In this document: positions 1 through 7,763 of the stretch, piece after piece
Position numbering within the stretch: the first letter of the stretch is position 1
Layout: the number at the start of each line of letters is the position of its first letter
NCBI RefSeq assembly: GCF_000745975.1
Contig: NZ_JQKJ01000007.1
Span: 107,841 to 171,840, forward strand
DNA length: 64,000 nucleotides
Source: Desulfobacter vibrioformis DSM 8776
GTDB lineage: Bacteria; Desulfobacterota; Desulfobacteria; Desulfobacterales; Desulfobacteraceae
Direction: 5' to 3'
The notes under the pieces: generated by a model
Told to the model about the DNA's origin: nothing
The model's database searches: none
The model's input: only the letters and a program-made list of their open reading frames with translations
Translations under genes and position numbers: made by a program

Positions 1-564
1 GCCCAAAGGCTGCATGAGGATTTCAGCGGATTCGGACTGGATCTGACCCATCTTTACATCAATGCCATCACCCCGCCCCCCGAGGTCCAGCAGGCCATTG
101 ATGACAAAAGCCGGTTAGGGCTGTTTGATGACATGAACAAACTGATGCAGATGAAAACCGCCATGGCCATGGAAAAGATTGCTGAGAACCCCCAGGGCAT
201 AGCCTCGGACGGGGCCCAGGCAGGACTGGGCCTAGGCATCGGCATGATGCTGCCCGGCATATTTTCCCAGCAGATGCCTTCCCCGGCAGGACAGCCGGCA
301 AACCAGGCCGCCATGGCCACAGCCTGTCCGGAGTGCCAGAACCAGATTCCCCTGGACGCAAAATTCTGTCCCCAGTGCGGCCACCAGCAGGTGATCTTTG
401 CCCGGTGCCAGTATTGCGGCAAAAACATCACACCCGGCACAAAATTCTGCCCCAGATGCGGAAAACAGGTCATGGAAAAGATAAAAGAAAAAACCTGCGG
501 CAATTGCGGGGCAAAAAATCTGCCTGGTGCAATGTTCTGCAACCAGTGCGGAGAAAAATATTAG
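1..564 (+). CDS. SPFH/virion-core-like protein with C-terminal zinc ribbons (5' partial)
   Basis: The frame is open from the first base, so only the last 187 residues are visible and the start lies outside the window. The first part carries the helical stretch GLFDDMNKLMQMKTAMAMEK, which in my recollection follows the SPFH/band-7 domain in the bacterial 'virion core protein-like' (YdjI) family. The rest holds three CxxC...CxxC zinc ribbons (CPECQNQ, CQYCGKN and CGNCGAKN units). The family role is unclear; membrane association is usual for SPFH proteins. Its end overlaps the next gene by 38 bases, so the two are probably made together. The SPFH domain itself is not in view, so the family call is inferred. 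Confidence 0.75.
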   Translation, partial: AQRLHEDFSGFGLDLTHLYINAITPPPEVQQAIDDKSRLGLFDDMNKLMQMKTAMAMEKIAENPQGIASDGAQAGLGLGIGMMLPGIFSQQMPSPAGQPANQAAMATACPECQNQIPLDAKFCPQCGHQQVIFARCQYCGKNITPGTKFCPRCGKQVMEKIKEKTCGNCGAKNLPGAMFCNQCGEKY

Positions 565-1789
565 CTACGCGGTCCAGCATCAATGCCCCCAGTGCGGGGC
601 ACCAATCACCCTCGGGGAAGAGACCCGGTTCTTTGTGTGCCAATTCTGCCGGGTCCGGTCCTGTATTTCCCAGAAAGGATTTCCCAGGTATTATCTGCCC
701 CGGGCCCCCCAGGTGCCCCGGGATGTAAACCTGATATACCTGCCCTACTGGCGCTTCAAGGGTGTGCGCTACACCTGCACGGCATCCGGTATAACCCCCA
801 GATTTACGGATATCTCCACGTTGGCTGTGGCAGATATGCCGCCCCAGATTCCCTTTTCCCTGGGTCTAAGATCCCAGGCCATGACCATGAAACTGATCAG
901 GCCCGACACCAGGGGAGAATTTTTTCGGCCCCTGCCATCGGCACTGGTATTAAAAGAAAAAACAGTGGGTTTAAACCCGGAGGAACCCACGTTTAAAGAG
1001 GATATCGGAGAAACCTTCAGTCTTATTTATTCTCCTTTTTACACCAGGCAGCAACAGCTTGTGGACGGGGTTACCAACCAGGCGTTGCCCCTGGAAAAAG
1101 CGATGACTCCGGATCTATCCAACCTGGATCGGGTCCGGCCCGGCATTGAAACCCATTTCATTGCCGGAATTTGCCCGGGCTGCGGGGCGGATCTTGGGGG
1201 CAGCGGCGATTCACTGGTCCTGGTCTGCCGGAACTGCCACTGCCTGTGGCGGGCCAGGGGGGAGAAACTTGCAAAAATCAGATTCAGTGCCGCAGCCCCT
1301 GCCCACAAGGATGACATCATGGTGCCGTTCTGGCGGATCAGTGCCCAAATCTCGCCCATAAACCTGTCCAGCCATGCGGATCTGGCCCGGATGGCAAACC
1401 TGCCACTGGCAATTCCCCGGGAATGGGAGGAAAAACCGGTGCATTTCTGGAGTCCGGCATTTAAAGTCCGTCCCAACATTTTTTTACGGCTCCTGGGCCA
1501 GATCACCTCAGCCCAGCTGGAACCGGCCCTGTCCCAAACCATTGAAAACAATGTGTACCAGCCCGTAAATCTGCCTGCTTCCGAGGCCATCCAGACCATT
1601 CGCATTACCATGGCGGCCCTGCTGAAGCCCAGAAAAGAAATTCTTGAAATTTTATCCGGGACCGACGTCGTTCCCCAAAGCGTATCCCTGATTTTTCTGC
1701 CCTTTAAATCCACCCACCATGATATTATCCAGCCGGATTCAGGCATTGCCATCAATAAAAATGCCCTGGCATTGTCCGGCAACCTGTAA
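527..1789 (+). CDS. Double zinc-ribbon protein of unknown function
   Basis: I do not recognise a named family. The 420-residue product has an N-terminal zinc ribbon (CPQCGAP...CQFC, about residues 24-45) and a second Cys cluster near the middle (CPGCGADL...CRNCHCLW, about residues 217-242). The rest has no clear transmembrane segment. The GTG at 527 is the only start I see that keeps the first ribbon, and it lies inside the preceding SPFH gene, suggesting translational coupling. The zinc-ribbon theme is shared with that neighbour, so the two products may act together at a membrane (inference). Confidence 0.7.
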   Translation: MQCSATSAEKNISYAVQHQCPQCGAPITLGEETRFFVCQFCRVRSCISQKGFPRYYLPRAPQVPRDVNLIYLPYWRFKGVRYTCTASGITPRFTDISTLAVADMPPQIPFSLGLRSQAMTMKLIRPDTRGEFFRPLPSALVLKEKTVGLNPEEPTFKEDIGETFSLIYSPFYTRQQQLVDGVTNQALPLEKAMTPDLSNLDRVRPGIETHFIAGICPGCGADLGGSGDSLVLVCRNCHCLWRARGEKLAKIRFSAAAPAHKDDIMVPFWRISAQISPINLSSHADLARMANLPLAIPREWEEKPVHFWSPAFKVRPNIFLRLLGQITSAQLEPALSQTIENNVYQPVNLPASEAIQTIRITMAALLKPRKEILEILSGTDVVPQSVSLIFLPFKSTHHDIIQPDSGIAINKNALALSGNL

Positions 1790-1870
1790 CGGTCCCGTTG
1801 CAGGCATTGCACAAACAGGCCATGGCTGATACAACACCCGGGAACCCACAATCAAGCCAATGGTGACAAC

Positions 1871-2647
1871 ATGAAAATTCAGTGGACAGGTACAGCCGGT
1901 TTTAAAATCCAGTCCCGGGACGCTTCCTTTCTTATTGATCCCTATCTGAGCCGGAACGCCCGGGCATGGCCGGTTCAGACAATAAAACCCAAGGATCTTG
2001 CGCCCTTCTCCCACGTTTTTGTTTCCCACGGCCATTTTGATCATATCCTGGATATTCCGGACATTGTTAACCCCACGGACGCCCGGGTGGTGTGCTCCCC
2101 CGTTGTTGCCCGGACCCTGGTAAAAATGGGCATGGACTCCGCTCATCTGATGGAAATAAAAAATTGCGGGGATGACATCCGTTTTTCACATATCAACGCC
2201 ACAGCCTTTTTCAGCCGTCACATCCGCTTTGATGCCAAACTCTTAATCACCACACTGATACGCGCAGGAAAACAGATCAAGGACATATTGCCGTTGCTGA
2301 AAAATTACCCCTGCGGCCAGGTTTTAAGCTGGCAATTTAAGCTTGAAGGCAAACGCATTCTTTTCTTTGGCACCGGCGGTTCCACCCGTGCGGAACTTGA
2401 GATGCTGGCAAAAGAGCCTGTGGACCTTCTACTTGTGCCCCTCCAGGGCCATTCGGACATCTGCGCCAGGGCCATGGCCTATGTAAAAGCCCTTAAGCCG
2501 GCATTTGTGCTTCCCCACCACCAGGATGATTTTTTCCCGCCGATCTCCCGGGCCGTGGATATCACCCCGTTTATAAAACAGGTTAACCTGCAGTGCCCGG
2601 GGACAAAAATAGTGAGCATGGATTTTAATGACACAATCGAATTGTGA
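1871..2647 (+). CDS. Metallo-beta-lactamase-fold hydrolase
   Basis: A 258-residue MBL-fold protein. The metal motif HxHxDH is present as SHGHFDH (about residues 55-61), with later candidate ligands in PLQGHSD and LPHHQDD. Length and the MKIQWTGTAGF start fit the UPF0173/YtkL-like group of cytosolic hydrolases, whose substrates are mostly unknown. There is no signal peptide. The 3' end overlaps the dihydrouridine synthase gene by 20 bases, so the pair is likely cotranscribed. The exact reaction cannot be read from the sequence. Confidence 0.8.
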   Translation: MKIQWTGTAGFKIQSRDASFLIDPYLSRNARAWPVQTIKPKDLAPFSHVFVSHGHFDHILDIPDIVNPTDARVVCSPVVARTLVKMGMDSAHLMEIKNCGDDIRFSHINATAFFSRHIRFDAKLLITTLIRAGKQIKDILPLLKNYPCGQVLSWQFKLEGKRILFFGTGGSTRAELEMLAKEPVDLLLVPLQGHSDICARAMAYVKALKPAFVLPHHQDDFFPPISRAVDITPFIKQVNLQCPGTKIVSMDFNDTIEL

Positions 2648-3695
2648 TCACACAGCAGCCAGGGTTGTCAACACGCCCGAAGACCTGTCCCGATATCTGC
2701 TCAGGCCCCTGACCATCGGCAGTAAAACCATCTCCAACCGGATGGTGCTGGCCCCCATGGCAGGACTGGGGCACATCGCGTTCAGGCAGCTTGTGACCCG
2801 GTTTTCAGGATTCGGCCTGCTGTTCACGGGCATGTGTTCTGCCAAAGCCGTTCCCCATGAAAATCCCGGGAGATCCCATGTGTTTTCCTGGCGCCCCGAA
2901 GAACTGGATCACACCGTATGCCAGATATTTGGCGCAGAACCTGAGATCATGGCCCGGGCTGCCCGGCGCGTTGAAGCCGAAGGCTTCTTCGGGGTGGACT
3001 TGAATTTCGGATGTTCCGTTGCCGCAATCTGTAAAAAAGGATGCGGGGCCGCACTTTTAAAAACACCTGATAAGGCGGTTGACATTGTATCTGCCGTCAG
3101 AAAGGCGGTGTCATGCCCGGTTTTTGTTAAATACAGAACCGGCTGGCAGGATGATCACAACTTCCCTGTGACCATGGCCCGGGCCTTTGAAAATGCAGGC
3201 GCAGATGCCTTAACCTTTCATCCCCGGGTGGCCCCGGACAGAAGAAGTCGAAGCCCCAGATGGGAGCTGATCGGCAAAGTACAGAACGCTGTCACCATTC
3301 CCGTATTTGGCAACGGGAACCTGTTTGCCCCCGAGCACGGAATCAAAATGATCCGGGAAACCTGCTGCCAGGGGCTTTCCATCGGCAGAATGGCCGTGGC
3401 CCAACCCTGGATTTTTGCCCAGTGGACAAAAGGCTTTAAACCGGAACCGTCCATTTATATGGAAACCGCCCTGGACATGGCAAGGCTGTTAAGCGGCTAT
3501 TATGAGGACCGCTTTGCCCTGAAAATGTTTAAAAAATTTGCCCCGTATTTCTGCGCCAATTTTAAATTTTCCAACGCCATTTTAAAATCCCTGATACGGG
3601 CTGAAGATATGAATCAACTTTGCAACAACATACGGCGTCTTCTGGACCCGCCGCCCCAGACATTACGCCTGCCCAATATCAATCTGTTCGTTTGA
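2628..3695 (+). CDS. tRNA-dihydrouridine synthase family protein
   Basis: A 355-residue FMN-dependent Dus-family TIM barrel that would reduce uridines in tRNA. The opening barrel segment MVLAPMAGLGH, the VEAEGFFGVDLNFGC stretch holding the catalytic cysteine, FVKYRTGW and FGNGNL are all recognisable. The usual NxGCP motif reads NFGCS, so the proline after the cysteine is replaced and this is a divergent paralogue rather than a clear DusA, B or C. The ATG at 2628 lies within the upstream hydrolase gene. Cytosolic. Confidence 0.8.
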   Translation: MTQSNCDHTAARVVNTPEDLSRYLLRPLTIGSKTISNRMVLAPMAGLGHIAFRQLVTRFSGFGLLFTGMCSAKAVPHENPGRSHVFSWRPEELDHTVCQIFGAEPEIMARAARRVEAEGFFGVDLNFGCSVAAICKKGCGAALLKTPDKAVDIVSAVRKAVSCPVFVKYRTGWQDDHNFPVTMARAFENAGADALTFHPRVAPDRRSRSPRWELIGKVQNAVTIPVFGNGNLFAPEHGIKMIRETCCQGLSIGRMAVAQPWIFAQWTKGFKPEPSIYMETALDMARLLSGYYEDRFALKMFKKFAPYFCANFKFSNAILKSLIRAEDMNQLCNNIRRLLDPPPQTLRLPNINLFV

Positions 3696-3753
3696 CAATC
3701 TTGTCTTTACCAGGCAAATGCAGTAAAAAACAATGCACAAGGGGGAAATCCAA

Positions 3754-4545
3754 ATGTGCATGAATAAAAAAATGGACAAAAAAAGATTTTTTAAAAAAAT
3801 AATAACCCTGGTTGCAGCAGGTTTAATTGTCGGCTGTGCCGCCTCGCCCAAACCCGAACCGTCACGAACAGCCTTGGGAAAATGGCATAGCCAGAACATC
3901 AATGCAGACGGCAGCAAAGCGGACTGGCCCGGATCCGCCCCGCAATACAAAGACAGCGAAATAGACACAAAAATATGGATCAGCAACAATGCCGAACAGC
4001 TCTGTCTGCTGGCTGAAGTCAACGATCCCGGAATAGCCCGGCAGTTGACCCAGAACGGTTTAATCCTGTCCATGGAAACAGGAGAAAAAAATGCCAAGCC
4101 TTTTTCAATCCAGCTCAAATGCCACGCGTCCTTCAAACTGCCGGACACCCTGGTCGTGACCTATCCCTTCTCTTCGGGACCCGTGACCATGTCCATGACG
4201 GAGGCCCGGACCACAGGTATAGCCCTTGGTCTGACAGAAGCAGGCCGACACACCTTAATTTTTGAAGCGGTGATCAGCCTTGATGCAATATTTTTCGACG
4301 TACCCCGGATAGCCGGTGCAGTGATGAACATTGCCTTGTCAGCCAAAAGCAACTCTTTTGCCATAAAACGGCGGGAAAATCTGGAGGGCAAAAAACATGA
4401 CCGACCCAAAGGCGAATCGCCCGACCAGGGGTCTTCCGACACCAGCCACGGCCCCGGAAAACCCGATGACATGAAACAGACAAAAGCGTCAGATGACCCC
4501 TTCAGGGCCGCAGTTGAAATTACCCTGGCCGGTCCTGCAAAATAA
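3754..4545 (+). CDS. Predicted lipoprotein of unknown function
   Basis: I place the start at the ATG at 3754, eight bases after a GGGGG ribosome-binding site; an earlier in-frame ATG at 3733 lacks one. The N-terminus is strongly basic, followed by a hydrophobic stretch ending in the lipobox IVGC, so the mature protein should be lipid-anchored. The middle (about residues 60-200) looks like a small beta-rich domain and may resemble carbohydrate-binding-type folds seen in DOMON/CBM9-like proteins, but this is a guess. The last 50 residues are hydrophilic and low in complexity. No function is assigned. Confidence 0.7.
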   Translation: MCMNKKMDKKRFFKKIITLVAAGLIVGCAASPKPEPSRTALGKWHSQNINADGSKADWPGSAPQYKDSEIDTKIWISNNAEQLCLLAEVNDPGIARQLTQNGLILSMETGEKNAKPFSIQLKCHASFKLPDTLVVTYPFSSGPVTMSMTEARTTGIALGLTEAGRHTLIFEAVISLDAIFFDVPRIAGAVMNIALSAKSNSFAIKRRENLEGKKHDRPKGESPDQGSSDTSHGPGKPDDMKQTKASDDPFRAAVEITLAGPAK

Positions 4546-4567
4546 AACCCCAGCACCGGGGGTAACA

Positions 4568-4930
4568 ATGACAAACGACCACATACTGAATCTGACACGG
4601 TTTGAATGCTTAGGATGCGGGGCCTGCTGCAGACAAAGCGGATATGTCCGTCTGGGTGCGAAAGAACCGGATATCATTGCGGAGTTTCTGAATATGGATG
4701 TCCTGGATTTTATAGAGACCTTCACCTGTCTGACCCGGGACCGCAACGGACTTTCAATTATTGATGCGCCTGACGGGGCCTGTATTTTCCTGGACAGCAA
4801 TGGCTGCCGCATCAATCCTGTCAAACCTGCCCAATGCCGGGATTTCCCCGTTAAATGGCGGTTTTCAGGTTTTTACCAAATCTGTGGTTGGGCACAAAAA
4901 AAACGATTCATCTCTAACAAGGAGGATTAA
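4568..4930 (+). CDS. YkgJ-family cysteine-cluster protein
   Basis: A small 120-residue protein with the Cys signature of the YkgJ family: CLGCGACC near the N-terminus, then GCRI and QCRDFPVKW. The family is annotated as a zinc- or iron-chelating domain (PF03692); its biochemical role is not settled. The ATG at 4568 follows a GGGG site and is preferred over an in-frame start at 4493 that would run into the upstream lipoprotein gene. The stop is six bases before yedF, so the two form an operon. Confidence 0.8.
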   Translation: MTNDHILNLTRFECLGCGACCRQSGYVRLGAKEPDIIAEFLNMDVLDFIETFTCLTRDRNGLSIIDAPDGACIFLDSNGCRINPVKPAQCRDFPVKWRFSGFYQICGWAQKKRFISNKED

Positions 4931-4936
4931 AATAAA

Positions 4937-5566
4937 ATGGTAAAAGAACTTGACTGCAGGAAAATGGATTGCCCGGCACCCGTGCTCGAAACAAAAAAAT
5001 GCCTTGAAAGCGAAGTATTATCGCATATCCGGGTGCTGGTGGACAATGATGCCGCCGTTGAAAATGTCAGCCGGTTTTTAACCTATGCCGGTTTTGAAGT
5101 CGGTGTGGAATCCGACATGGCCATGTCTGTTGTGGAAGGCACCCGGGACCAGGCCGCTGCCGTAAAGCTGACTTCCGGGCCGACAGGACAGCCGGCATCC
5201 GCTCCAGAGTTATCCAAAGAAAATATCCCGGCAAAAATCATGGTAATGGCCGCATCCGACAAATTGGGCGTTGGAGATGATGAACTGGGCGCAAAGCTGA
5301 TGATCAATTTCATCAAAACGCTTAAGGAGATGGGCAAGGAGCTGTGGCGTCTGGTTTTTGTCAATCATGGCGTCTCCCTTGCAACGCTTGATTCTGAAGT
5401 GCTTGATGAACTGCACGCACTTGAAGAATCAGGCGTCACGATTCTTGTCTGCGGGACCTGCCTGACCCACCTGGGCCTGATGGAAAAAAAAGCCATTGGC
5501 CAGACCACCAATATGCTGGATATTGTCACAGCCATGCAGCTGGCCGACAAGGTGATCAATCTGTAA
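4937..5566 (+). CDS. yedF: Sulfurtransferase-like selenium-metabolism protein YedF
   Basis: The first about 75 residues are a TusA/SirA-like domain with the conserved CPAPV motif (DCRKMDCPAPV), the site that carries persulfide in this fold. The rest is a DsrE-like domain with a cysteine motif LVCGTCL. This fusion and the 209-residue length match the YedF family, which travels with selenium-using genomes (TIGR03527, from memory). An AGGAGG site lies 11 bases before the ATG. It follows the YkgJ-type gene by six bases. The role in selenium delivery is inferred from the family. Confidence 0.85.
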   Translation: MVKELDCRKMDCPAPVLETKKCLESEVLSHIRVLVDNDAAVENVSRFLTYAGFEVGVESDMAMSVVEGTRDQAAAVKLTSGPTGQPASAPELSKENIPAKIMVMAASDKLGVGDDELGAKLMINFIKTLKEMGKELWRLVFVNHGVSLATLDSEVLDELHALEESGVTILVCGTCLTHLGLMEKKAIGQTTNMLDIVTAMQLADKVINL

Positions 5567-5586
5567 GGCCATGGTCAGAATCATAA

Positions 5587-5616
5587 CCCCAGGATGTTTT
5601 CCAAAATCCTATGGGG
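5587..5616 (+). terminator. Possible terminator hairpin after yedF
   Basis: CCCCAGGAT can pair with ATCCTATGGGG around a ten-base loop, with a two-base bulge, directly after yedF. No strong T tract follows, so this is a weak call. Confidence 0.3.
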
Positions 5617-5639
5617 AGTTTCACCCGGTTGCCTTCCGC

Positions 5640-6158
5640 TTATGCTTTATCATCCGGGATGTAGGGAATCATGCCTTTTTTATAAGCCAACGCTTGGATT
5701 TGTCTCGGAGCGTTCCGGGCGTCTACCATAAAACCATTCACCGAAATCAGCCACACCATAGGATTATTATCCATTTCACTCGGAAGACACCAGTTGGGGT
5801 CACGTTGAAAAGTTTTCAAAATATCTCTGACTTCCTTTGATTTGTTTCCACCAGTACTTTTACTCACCCCAAAGGCGGCACAAAGGTCCGCCGCACTCAT
5901 GAAGGGGTCTTGACTCCGGTCAAACAAAAAATTGACAAACCCGATGGCGTAAGTGATGCCGCAAGCCCAACTCTCCACCCGCCCTTTCAACAAGGGAGAC
6001 GGGCGTTTCCGGCACAGGGCGGCAGTGGCGTACCGAATCGTCTGAGCATACTCATCATTAAGATTCTTTTTTGCAACCTCATCCGTAATCGCCACAATTT
6101 TATCATAAACTTCCTGCATTGCCTTCGGAACATTCTCAGATTTTTTTGCTTTTGCCAC
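5640..6158 (-). CDS. DUF6398-like protein
   Basis: A 172-residue soluble protein that I tentatively match to DUF6398. The first 100 residues are helical, and a segment with AADLCAAFGVSKSTGGNKSKEV looks like a helix-turn-helix-type motif. No catalytic residues are evident. The gene stands alone, convergent with yedF, with AAAAGGGGGAAAT before the ATG as a plausible ribosome-binding site. It could be a small DNA-binding or phage-related protein. Function unknown. Confidence 0.65.
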   Translation of the reverse strand: MAKAKKSENVPKAMQEVYDKIVAITDEVAKKNLNDEYAQTIRYATAALCRKRPSPLLKGRVESWACGITYAIGFVNFLFDRSQDPFMSAADLCAAFGVSKSTGGNKSKEVRDILKTFQRDPNWCLPSEMDNNPMVWLISVNGFMVDARNAPRQIQALAYKKGMIPYIPDDKA

Positions 6159-6358
6159 GATTTCCCCCTTTTAATCCGTGTTTGATTCTATCTTACCCAC
6201 GGTATACCCCGCTCTGTTAATACCTGTTGACTTATTTTGCACCCCCGTCGGGAATCATGAATAAGCATGGGGATTGATACTTGTCTGCTGGAATGCAAAA
6301 AAACATCGGTATTTTCCCCATGGGCATAATCAATGAAACCTTCCCCCCCCAGGCAGGC

Positions 6359-7762
6359 TTAATTTTTAGTCACAAAAAAGTCGTCAATGATGTGATCAGC
6401 CTTGAGCCGGTTGCCGTAAGACTGGGCACTTTTCTGGTCCGTGAACTCAGATACGCGGACCAGATACCAGGTTTTGCCCCCGCCGTCCGTGACCGTCATG
6501 GTGGTTTCGATCCCCTTTTGGGCGAGGGTTGCCATATAATTGTCGGCATGGGCCTTTTTATGGTAGGCCGCCACCTGGATGGTAAACGGTTTTGGAATCA
6601 CGACCTTGATCTGCTGGGCCGGCTGCTCTGCTGTTTTAAACATGTGGGAAAACGTGCCCCAGACAAAAAAGATCAGCCAGGCGCCCAAGCAGGTAATCAT
6701 GATGACCCGCACCCGGCCCCACCATTTTTCCCGGTCCTGGATCAGATTTAAAACAGTGAGTTTGGCTTTTTCGGTACGGTCTGCGATAAAAGATCCACCC
6801 CCGGCCGCTTTTCTGCCGATTCCGGACACCAGGGCCGACATCCGGCCGGATGTTTGCTGTCCGGTATAGATCTCTTCTTCCGACCGCCATCCTGCCGGAC
6901 CCTCTTCAAATGCCTGGTCACCCAGACTTGCCAACTGGCCGTCGTCCCCTTGATCCTTGGGCGTAAATGTCGCCGGATCAATCCGGTCATCCCCAAGGGT
7001 AATCCATCCCGGTTCCGGCATTTCCGGGTCCGGGTCCGGTGCAGGCGTATCCAGGCGTGCAGACATCATATCCCGGATCGTTTCAGCCCGGGCCTTATCC
7101 TGTTGTGATGCCTCTTTATCCCCGCCGGTCAGATCCAGAAAGGACTGGTACAGGCGCCTTGCTGAAAAATCCATCCGGCCCTGGTCCAGGAACACCGCCA
7201 CCAGTATCCGGCAAAGATCAGGATCTGCATACCAGCTATCTGCCAGCACCGTAAGTATGGACTGGGTGAATGTTCCGGACATATCCTGATCCTGGATACG
7301 TTCAAGCCAGAACCGGGCAAGGCTTTCGTCTTTGGGATTTTGCGCCAGCCAGGCACTGGCTGCACCCTGGATTTCCCGGCGCTGGCTGCCCGATGCCAGG
7401 TAAAACCGCGCCAGGGAAGAGGTAAGCATGGGCTCTGCCCGTTGTGCAGCCAACGGCGATATCCAGGCACTGTCATAGATCCGGACGGCCTGGATAAACT
7501 TTTTTTCAGCCCGGCTGGCAATACCGGAACGCTCCCACAACTGCGCTTCCCGGACCAGTCCCCTGATGCGCCAAAGCCCGGCAATATCCATGAATATACC
7601 CAGTCCCAGGCCACAGAACACATACATCAGGGGGATAAACACCGAAGCAGGCATATCCGAAAGCCACCCGGATAACCGGGGAAACAAGATAAACCCTGAC
7701 GGCAGAACCATCAGGGTTGTCAGCCAGAACCGGACACTGATATGTCGGATCATGCGAATCAT
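6359..7762 (-). CDS. Membrane protein with C-terminal SPOR domain
   Basis: A 467-residue protein. Two hydrophobic segments lie in the first 65 residues, a long cytoplasmic-looking helical region with TPR-like character follows, a third membrane segment (VRVIMITCLGAWLIFFVW) lies near residue 350, and the last about 75 residues form a SPOR domain (FTIQVAAYHKK...WYLVRVSEF). SPOR domains bind denuded glycan strands in septal peptidoglycan. It starts one base after the stop of the class A penicillin-binding protein and closes that operon, so a role in organising cell-wall synthesis is likely. A start at 7753 is also possible. Confidence 0.8.
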   Translation of the reverse strand: MIRMIRHISVRFWLTTLMVLPSGFILFPRLSGWLSDMPASVFIPLMYVFCGLGLGIFMDIAGLWRIRGLVREAQLWERSGIASRAEKKFIQAVRIYDSAWISPLAAQRAEPMLTSSLARFYLASGSQRREIQGAASAWLAQNPKDESLARFWLERIQDQDMSGTFTQSILTVLADSWYADPDLCRILVAVFLDQGRMDFSARRLYQSFLDLTGGDKEASQQDKARAETIRDMMSARLDTPAPDPDPEMPEPGWITLGDDRIDPATFTPKDQGDDGQLASLGDQAFEEGPAGWRSEEEIYTGQQTSGRMSALVSGIGRKAAGGGSFIADRTEKAKLTVLNLIQDREKWWGRVRVIMITCLGAWLIFFVWGTFSHMFKTAEQPAQQIKVVIPKPFTIQVAAYHKKAHADNYMATLAQKGIETTMTVTDGGGKTWYLVRVSEFTDQKSAQSYGNRLKADHIIDDFFVTKN

Positions 7763-7763
7763 C

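Noticed and set aside
1039..1851. A 270-codon minus-strand frame
   Set aside because: Opposite the zinc-ribbon gene, no motif, and the plus frame has clear Cys clusters.
5640..6158. Prophage or mobile-element marker
   Set aside because: A single DUF6398-like gene without integrase, attachment repeats or neighbours of phage type is not enough.
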